DNA of 46,575 nt from CAZESS01 sp964414415 (lineage in GTDB: Archaea > Thermoplasmatota > E2 > UBA202 > DSCA01), in the NCBI GenBank assembly GCA_964414415.1, contig CAYPWJ010000011.1:1-46575 (forward strand), given 5' to 3'. Shown here piece by piece: positions 41,479-46,575 of the stretch. The first letter of the stretch is position 1, and each line of letters opens with the position of its first letter. Below the pieces are notes generated by a model that saw only the letters and a list, made by a program, of their open reading frames with translations, was not told the DNA's origin and did not search any database. The translations under genes were made by a program, and so were the position numbers.

Positions 41479-42394
41479 ATGAGAGAAGTATATACTGAGC
41501 GGAGGTACGTTTGCCGGCTCCATCCTGGAGACCATCGGCGACACGCCGCTGCTCGAGCTCGACGGCGTCTACGCCAAGCTTGAAACGACCAACCCCACGG
41601 GCAGCGTCAAGGACCGCCTCGCCCGGTACCTTGTAGAGCGGGCGGAGGAACGCGGTGAACTCCAGCGAGGCGACACCATCCTCGAGGTAACCAGCGGCAA
41701 CACGGGTATCTCCCTGGCGATGATAGCCGCCGTGAAGGGCTATCGATTCAAAGCCGTGATGCCTCGCTCGATGAGCACTGAACGACGCAAGATGATTCAA
41801 TTGTTCGGCGGCGAGGTCATCCTGACGCCGGCAGCCACGGGGATGACAGGCGCCGTAGAACGATACGAGGCATACGCTGCAGCCAGCGACGACGTCTGGC
41901 TGCCACGCCAGTTCGACAATCCCGACAACATCGCAGCCCATCGCCAGGGCATCGGACGGGAGGTAGCCCGGGAGATGCAGCACGTTGATGCCGTCGTCGC
42001 CGGCGTCGGGACCGGCGGGACGCTGCTCGGGATGGCGCAGGCGTTGGCCGACGATGTGCACATCGTAGCGGTGGAACCAGCCGAGGCGGCGGTGCTGTCA
42101 GGCGGGTTAGGCGGGTCAGCCGGGCACCATGCCATCCAGGGCATCGGCGAGGGCTTTGTCCCGTCGCTCGTTGAGGACAACCGGGAGCTGATAGACGACA
42201 TCCTCACGATAAAAAGCACCGATGCACTGGATATGCAGCGGCGGCTCGCCCGCCGGCATGGACTCCTCGTCGGGCCGAGCTCCGGTGCAAACATGCTCGC
42301 TGCATGGCAGGTAGCCAGGCGGCATGACTACGGCACGGTGGTCACCGTGCTTCCGGACCGGGGAGAGCGCTACATCAACGGTTCATCCGAATGA
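41479..42394 (+). CDS. Cysteine synthase (CysK/CysM family), apparent frameshift near the 5' end
   Basis: The main frame encodes a PLP enzyme making cysteine from O-acetyl- or O-phosphoserine: SILETIGDTPLLEL, TNPTGSVKDRLARYL with the PLP lysine, and EVTSGNTGISLAMIAA (the phosphate-binding SGNTG). The family lid region GVGTGGTLLGMAQALADD and a closing VVTVLPDRGERY follow. The main frame has no ATG, GTG or TTG between the stop at 41480 and 41720. The best start is ATG 41479, behind GAGGTGAATAAAA, in another frame. Removing one base near 41500 (GAGCGGAGG) would join them as MREVYTEGGTFAGSILETIG. This is a one-base sequencing error, a real mutation, or, less likely, programmed frameshifting. It is about 304 residues, normal for CysM. 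Confidence 0.85.
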
Positions 42395-42437
42395 ATGATA
42401 ACTGGGGCGCTCCTCCTCCGATATCACCTGAAGCTGT

Positions 42438-42800
42438 TTATTCCGGCTCGGTGAGCCAGTCGACGAGCCCGGGCAGGTCGCTGCGCTGGATGGTGACGGT
42501 GATGTCGCCGAGGGGGTGACCGACCTCGCTGAAGTTGACGCTGCCGGCGTAGGCCGCCTGCTTGTTCAGCGAAAAGGAAAGCCTGCCGCCGTCGATGCGC
42601 TGGTGGAGGAGCATCCGGGCCGTGTCCAGTATCTGATGCCTGGCCAGCAGCTCCTTCAGCGTGTCAAGCGTCCGTGCCTCGCCTGTCACCCGGTCATCGG
42701 TGACCTCCAGCGAGGCATCCGGGAACACCGTCCTGATGGCGGCGACGACCCGGTCTGGATTCTCCGTCGCGGTGACGGGCGCCTCGACGTGTATCTCCAT
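42438..42800 (-). CDS. PF01877 (DUF54/UPF0201-like) RNA-binding protein
   Basis: The 120-residue protein begins MEIHVEAPVTATENPDRVVA. The strongly conserved core, LHQRIDGGRLSFSLNKQAAY and then GHPLGDITVTI, matches the archaeal PF01877 group. Members are known as UPF0201 or as predicted dsRBD-fold exosome-associated proteins (COG1325/COG1931). It probably binds RNA. The N-terminal half (VFPDASLEVTDDRVTGEAR) resembles the two-strand, one-helix start of the fold. It is convergent with cysteine synthase (43 nt apart) and divergent from the 100-residue gene. Which subgroup it belongs to is uncertain. Confidence 0.78.
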   Translation of the reverse strand: MEIHVEAPVTATENPDRVVAAIRTVFPDASLEVTDDRVTGEARTLDTLKELLARHQILDTARMLLHQRIDGGRLSFSLNKQAAYAGSVNFSEVGHPLGDITVTIQRSDLPGLVDWLTEPE

Positions 42801-42863
42801 AGGTGCGCAATGCCGCCCGGTTTAAAACCATAACCCTCATAAATGGGGGGCCGATGCCTCCCC

Positions 42864-43166
42864 ATGGAATACGCAGTATTTGAAATCGAGGCAGGCAAGG
42901 AAGGCGATGCGAAGATGCTGGAACAAGATGACCTCATCAGCCGGCAGACCATCACCATCCGCAATGCGACGGCGCTCGGCCTTGAGGGCGACAGCACCTA
43001 CATCAAGATAGAGGGCAGCGACGAGGCGCTCAAGCGAGCTACAGGGATGGTGGCGGACAACGAGCTCGGCGAAAAGCTATCCGAGAAAGAAGCACAGGAG
43101 ATCTACGACACGATCGCCGAGGAGGAGGAAAACGCCAGCCAGGGGATGGGCATGATATTCGACTAA
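42864..43166 (+). CDS. Small acidic protein of unknown function
   Basis: From ATG 42864 the 100-residue protein starts MEYAVFEIEAGKEGDAKMLE and continues QTITIRNATALGLEGDSTYI. A helical part, SDEALKRATGMVADNELGEKL, is followed by a Glu-rich helix (EEEENA) and a C-terminus ending GMGMIFD. It has no cysteines, no signal peptide and no membrane segment. The alternation of strands and helices suggests a small alpha/beta fold. I do not recognise a family. An in-frame ATG at 42843 exists, but 42864 gives the better start after CATAAATGGG (about 42838-42847), which could act as a TATA box. A T-rich terminator follows. Confidence 0.7.
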   Translation: MEYAVFEIEAGKEGDAKMLEQDDLISRQTITIRNATALGLEGDSTYIKIEGSDEALKRATGMVADNELGEKLSEKEAQEIYDTIAEEEENASQGMGMIFD

Positions 43167-43173
43167 CCATCGC

Positions 43174-43206
43174 CCCTTTCTTTTTTCTTTTTTCGTATAT
43201 CTTTTT
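43174..43206 (+). terminator. T-rich transcription terminator
   Basis: Beginning about 8 nt after the stop codon, three T-runs occur (CTTTCTTTTTTCTTTTTTCG and ATCTTTTTGG) with no strong hairpin. This is the typical archaeal oligo-T terminator. It ends the small acidic protein transcript and faces the end of the GAPDH gene. Confidence 0.65.
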
Positions 43207-43256
43207 GGATGCAATGCTAACTGAGTGAATGGTCCGCTGCCTGCGGCCTCTGCTGT

Positions 43257-44312
43257 TTAAACTTCCTGGAACAGGAATGGGTCGAGTACCTCGATGCGCT
43301 CCCGGTATTCCTCCGGGTAGAGCAGATGCTCGATGGCCGTCATGGAGCTCAGCAGGGAGTTGCCGTCCTGCGGCGTGAAGCAGAAGCCGAAGACCTCTGT
43401 TTCGTCGCGGACGAAGACGGTCGGCAGGACCATGACCGTCTGGTTCAGGATGCGACCATAGTGCCCGTGGTCGCGGCCGAACGAAAAGACCAGGTTGGAG
43501 AGCTGCTTGTTGGTAACAGCCACCCGGGAGTCAGCCAGGAACCGGTCGATGACCTCCTCCTCGCTCGTCGGCTCGTTGACCTTGATGTCGAACCAGATGG
43601 AATGCATGTACTGGGTGTTGACCTTCATCGCCGAGGAAAACACGTCGAGGTCCATGTCGAGGGTGTTGTAGAGATGCCAGACATCCTTGGCGTGATGCGT
43701 GCCGCGCTCGTCGTCGTGCTCGCCGACCTTGGGCGCCGGGATGAACTTTGTATCCTGCGAGATGTCGTTTGCCCGTCGGATGCAGACAAAGCGGCCGCTG
43801 TGGAAGTTGCCGGGTGAGACGTCGAGGGCGATGTTCTTGATGGCGACGGCGATGTTGTGCGTGTTGCAGCTCACGATGTGGATGTACTTGTCCTGGTTGA
43901 GTGCCTCCTCGTTGATGCCAGCGGCGAACATCTTCCCGAAGCCGAACTCCGAACCCTGCGCCAGGAATCCCTTGACGTCGTCCTCGTATTTTTTGTAGTA
44001 GTTCTCCTTGTTCTGCAGGCCGATGCCGCTCGGCGTGCAGTCGACGACGACGCTCGCCCGCTGGATGGCCTCCTCCGCCTCGTATTCCGGCTCGAGACCG
44101 AGCTCGCGGAACTGCTGTTTCTTCTTGGCAGAGGTGACGAGATGGCCACCCCGATCGAGGAGGCCCTTGACCTTCGGCCGGTCGGTCAGCACGGGGCTGT
44201 GCTTGTAAAACGTTACCTCGTCGATGCCCAGCTGGGTCCGCATGTCACACAAAAGACCGATGAGGGGCTCCCCGATGGTGCCGGTCCCCACGACGTGCAC
44301 GATGTTGCTCAT
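43257..44312 (-). CDS. gap: Type II glyceraldehyde-3-phosphate dehydrogenase, divergent
   Basis: The 351-residue protein begins MSNIVHVVGTGTIGEPLIGL, a Rossmann motif in place of the usual INGYGTIGKRVADA. VVVDCTPSGIGLQNKENYYK is the hallmark of archaeal type II GAPDH. The catalytic Cys is C149 in HIVSCNTHNIAV, where most archaea have SCNTTGLCR. NFHSGRFVCIRRANDISQD and KVGEHDDERGTHHAKDVWH also fit the archaeal form. It works in glycolysis/gluconeogenesis with PGK, encoded 30 nt upstream on the same strand. The divergent active-site region may change cofactor or substrate preference. Confidence 0.87.
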   Translation of the reverse strand: MSNIVHVVGTGTIGEPLIGLLCDMRTQLGIDEVTFYKHSPVLTDRPKVKGLLDRGGHLVTSAKKKQQFRELGLEPEYEAEEAIQRASVVVDCTPSGIGLQNKENYYKKYEDDVKGFLAQGSEFGFGKMFAAGINEEALNQDKYIHIVSCNTHNIAVAIKNIALDVSPGNFHSGRFVCIRRANDISQDTKFIPAPKVGEHDDERGTHHAKDVWHLYNTLDMDLDVFSSAMKVNTQYMHSIWFDIKVNEPTSEEEVIDRFLADSRVAVTNKQLSNLVFSFGRDHGHYGRILNQTVMVLPTVFVRDETEVFGFCFTPQDGNSLLSSMTAIEHLLYPEEYRERIEVLDPFLFQEV

Positions 44313-44342
44313 GCTATCGAGCCCAGTATGAGATAACGCTAT

Positions 44343-45515
44343 TTAACGTTTCGTGCACTGCTGGAGGGCGGCGACGACGGGCAGCGGCTTACCCATGAGG
44401 AACCGCTCGAGTGAGCCGCCGCCGGTTGAGACGTAGGAGATGTCGTCCGCTGCACCGAACTGCCGAGCTGCTGCAACGGTGTGCCCGCCGCCGATGACCG
44501 TGAACGCGTCGCATGTCGCCATGGCCTCGAGTATGCTCTTTGTGCCGACGGCAAACGCTGCTTCCTCGAAGACGCCCATTGGGCCGGTGAGCAGCACGGC
44601 GGCAGCGTCGTTTACGACGTCTACAAAGCGGGTGATGGTGTCCGGGCCGATGTCTTTGACCGCCGACGGGTCGTCCGCGTCGCCGATATGCCTGGCTGCC
44701 CTGCCGTCATCGTCTACGGCGACGTCGGTTGGCAGCATGATGGCATCGCCGTGCTCGTCGAGCAGCGACGCGATGGCTTTGTGCTCTTCCTCGGTGACGT
44801 CGGCGACACCGGCGAAGGCGGTGCCCGGCACGCCACCGAGCAGGACCCTGTCGGCGGCGCCACGCTCAAGTAGATTCCGGATGACGGGGATGGCGTTGCC
44901 ATATTTTGCCCCACCAAATATGAAGATGCTCGGGTGCTCCGGCTCCTCGGTCAGCGCGGTGAGCGTCCGGAGCTCTTTTTCCATCAGCCGGCCCGCATAG
45001 GAGGGAAGTACCGCCGTGAAGCCGACCAGCGAGCAATGCGGACGGTGCGCCGCCGCAAAGGCGTCGTTGACGTAGAGGTCGGCCAGCGGATACAGCGACT
45101 GCACCAGCTCGCTCTCTGCATGCTCCTCCGGGGTTTTTTCCTCGCGCTCGTCGTCAAACCGGCGGACGTTGTCGAGCAACACTGCCTCGCCGTCGGCCAG
45201 CGACGTAATTGCCTCCTGTGCGTCCTCGCCGCAGATGTCGTCGACGTATCCGACCGCCCGGTCGAGGATGCTGGACAATGCTGCTGCATGCCGCTCGAGG
45301 TCGGTGAAGTCCCAGCCGCCGGGTCGTCCCTGATGCGCCATGACGGCGACGCGGGCGTCGCGGTCGAGGAGCTCTTCGAGGGTTGGCGACACGCGTTCGA
45401 TGCGTGAGGTATCCAGAATCTCGAGGGTGTCTGGATCGAGTGGGGAGTTGATGTCGACGCGGAGGAGCACCGTCCTGCCCGCCACGTCGCAGTCGTCAAG
45501 CGTTGGCAGCTTCAT
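44343..45515 (-). CDS. pgk: Phosphoglycerate kinase
   Basis: The 390-residue enzyme interconverts 1,3-bisphosphoglycerate and 3-phosphoglycerate. RTVLLRVDINSPLD (substrate-binding), MAHQGRPGGWDFTDLERHAA, LLDNVRRFDDEREEKT and YVNDAFAAAHRPHCSLVGF match archaeal PGK. IFIFGGAKYGNAIPVIRNLL replaces the bacterial GGAKVSDKI, and GPMGVFEEAAFAVGTKSI and VIGGGHTVAAARQF bind the nucleotide. A TATA-like GATATTTAACG at about 45535-45545 precedes the ATG by about 25 nt. The GAPDH gene follows after 30 nt, so pgk-gap probably form one unit. Confidence 0.95.
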   Translation of the reverse strand: MKLPTLDDCDVAGRTVLLRVDINSPLDPDTLEILDTSRIERVSPTLEELLDRDARVAVMAHQGRPGGWDFTDLERHAAALSSILDRAVGYVDDICGEDAQEAITSLADGEAVLLDNVRRFDDEREEKTPEEHAESELVQSLYPLADLYVNDAFAAAHRPHCSLVGFTAVLPSYAGRLMEKELRTLTALTEEPEHPSIFIFGGAKYGNAIPVIRNLLERGAADRVLLGGVPGTAFAGVADVTEEEHKAIASLLDEHGDAIMLPTDVAVDDDGRAARHIGDADDPSAVKDIGPDTITRFVDVVNDAAAVLLTGPMGVFEEAAFAVGTKSILEAMATCDAFTVIGGGHTVAAARQFGAADDISYVSTGGGSLERFLMGKPLPVVAALQQCTKR

Positions 45516-45608
45516 GCCCGGATATGCAGGGCAGCGTTAAATATCTTTTTCATCGCCTCAGGCTCGTGTGCCTGTGCGGAGACGGCGTGGCTGTCCTCGA
45601 CGGGAAAC

Positions 45609-45634
45609 ACGACCGTCAGAAACGACCGTCAGAA
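45609..45634. repeat. 13-bp tandem duplication at the 3' end of the TrkH gene
   Basis: ACGACCGTCAGAA occurs twice back to back (45609-45621 and 45622-45634). The second copy contains the TrkH stop codon (TCA at 45629-45631 on the plus strand). A small slippage duplication is the simplest explanation. Confidence 0.7.
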
Positions 45635-46575
45635 GAACCCGTGTCCGGAGACAAGGGAGCGGAGCAGCACCAGGATGGGGATGATTTCGAGGCGGCCGAC
45701 CCACATGTTGATGATGAGCATGGCCTTCGCCGCGGGGCTCATGCCGATGCCGGTCACGCCGGTTGAGAGCCCGACGTTGCCCTGCGCCGAGCAGACCTCG
45801 AAGATGACGTTGTCCAGCGTCGCCGCTGAGCCGTTGACCGTCACCAGCAGCACCATGATGCCCACGAAGAGGAGGATGAGCCACATGAACGACAGCACGG
45901 CTGCCTGGCTGAGCTCCTCGTTTGCCTCGTCCGCCGACAGCGTCTTGCTGCCCAGCTTGTGGCCAAAGGTGCTCTTCGGCGGCAGGAATATCTTTTTGAG
46001 TTTCCAGCCGACGCCCTTTGAGAGCAGGACGGCCCTGAAGAGCTTGATACCGCCGGCGGTCGACCCGGCGGCGCCACCGATGATCATGGCGAATGACAGC
46101 AGCATCTTTGATTCAGGCACCCAGCGGCTCACATCCGCGGTGTTGAACCCCGTGCAGGTCAGCGCGGAGGTAAACTGGAAGGCGGCATACTTGAATGACT
46201 GCAAAAAGGAGGGATAGAGGTCCACGTTCAGCAGGGCAAGCACGACCATGCCGCTGAAGACGAGGACGAGCAACGCCAGCGTCTGGATGTCCGTGAAAAA
46301 CGCCTTTATCTTGCCCCGCAGGAAGTCATAATGAGCGGCAAACGAGATAGCGCCGGCGACCATAATCGGGATGAGTACGACATGCACCGCCGTGCCATAC
46401 GAGGTGATGCTTTCGTCCATGACGGAAAAGCCGCCGGTGGTCAGCCCGGTCATGGCATGATTGACGGCCTCCCAGAGCGGCATGCCGGCCAGGAACAGCG
46501 CCAGGATGGCGATGCCGGTATACAGCAGCAGGATCCACCACATGCTCTTCACCGTCGAGATGATGCTGGGATGGA
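45629..46575 (-). CDS. TrkH-type potassium transporter subunit, partial (5' end beyond window)
   Basis: The frame stays open to the window edge, so the N-terminus is missing; the visible part is about 314 residues ending LVSGHGFF. Pore-loop motifs of the Trk/Ktr family are MTGLTTGGFSVMDESI, FTSALTCTGFNTADVSRW and EVCSAQGNVGLSTGVTGIG, each with the selectivity-filter glycine. GGAAGSTAGGIKLFRAVLL is the conserved loop after a pore helix. Several transmembrane helices lie between. It would import K+ with a TrkA-type regulatory partner, which is not in view. A GTG at 46552 is possible but unlikely as the real start, because the upstream residues HPSIISTVKS fit the family. Confidence 0.92.
   Translation of the reverse strand, partial: HPSIISTVKSMWWILLLYTGIAILALFLAGMPLWEAVNHAMTGLTTGGFSVMDESITSYGTAVHVVLIPIMVAGAISFAAHYDFLRGKIKAFFTDIQTLALLVLVFSGMVVLALLNVDLYPSFLQSFKYAAFQFTSALTCTGFNTADVSRWVPESKMLLSFAMIIGGAAGSTAGGIKLFRAVLLSKGVGWKLKKIFLPPKSTFGHKLGSKTLSADEANEELSQAAVLSFMWLILLFVGIMVLLVTVNGSAATLDNVIFEVCSAQGNVGLSTGVTGIGMSPAAKAMLIINMWVGRLEIIPILVLLRSLVSGHGFF

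Overview
The window is archaeal. It carries Orc1/Cdc6, both topoisomerase VI subunits, RtcB with archease, a type II GAPDH, a split transketolase, Tsr3, adenosine-specific kinase and an archaeal S26B signal peptidase. Most genes have a TATA-like box about 22-30 nt before the start codon and no Shine-Dalgarno, as in leaderless archaeal transcripts. The DNA is GC-rich, so nearly every gene has long antisense shadow frames. The lineage cannot be fixed from the sequence. A euryarchaeal, perhaps Thermoplasmatota-related, sediment-type organism fits the secreted peptidases and PKD proteins, but this is an inference. One 100-N scaffold gap (5510-5609) interrupts a repetitive gene.

Layout. (1) 185-17660, minus strand: three secreted or surface proteins. 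They are a PKD protein with a C-terminal membrane anchor, a roughly 2,400-residue beta-propeller/DUF11 protein ending in a dockerin, and a 3,145-residue protein carrying two different cysteine-peptidase domains plus beta-helix, PKD and Ig-like repeats. (2) 17856-20142: TatD-like hydrolase, a 45-residue zinc ribbon, dCMP deaminase overlapping signal peptidase I. (3) 20172-23816: Orc1/Cdc6, then divergently a compact ubiquitin-type cluster: E1-like enzyme, ubiquitin-like protein ending in GGR, canonical-looking E2, and an Rpn11/CSN5-like JAMM peptidase. (4) 23817-28141: an anchored membrane protein, a zinc ribbon, a METTL5-like methyltransferase, and an archease-RtcB-DUF92 unit. (5) 28165-31842: CDF transporter, split transketolase, a secreted CARDB-like protein. 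(6) 31992-36625: PrsW-like membrane protein, a long coiled-coil protein, Top6B and Top6A. (7) 36664-42394: secreted M14 carboxypeptidase, Tsr3, adenosine-specific kinase, PurM, RNase Z, and a cysteine synthase behind a short leader reading frame that ends Cys-Cys-stop. (8) 42438-46575: an RNA-binding protein, a small acidic protein, GAPDH and PGK, and a TrkH-type transporter cut by the window edge.

The most interesting system is the E1-Ubl-E2-JAMM cluster. It has all parts needed to activate, carry and remove a ubiquitin-like modifier, with eukaryote-like active-site motifs, but no RING E3 nearby. The second is the cysteine synthase leader: a TATA box places the transcript start at the ATG of a 14-codon frame ending in two Cys codons, followed by a hairpin, a T5 tract and the SD of the main gene. 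This looks like cysteine-sensing attenuation. The secreted peptidases, carboxypeptidase and signal peptidase suggest a protein-degrading heterotrophic lifestyle. No gene-free stretch exceeds 300 bases, and I saw no tRNA, rRNA, CRISPR array or insertion sequence.
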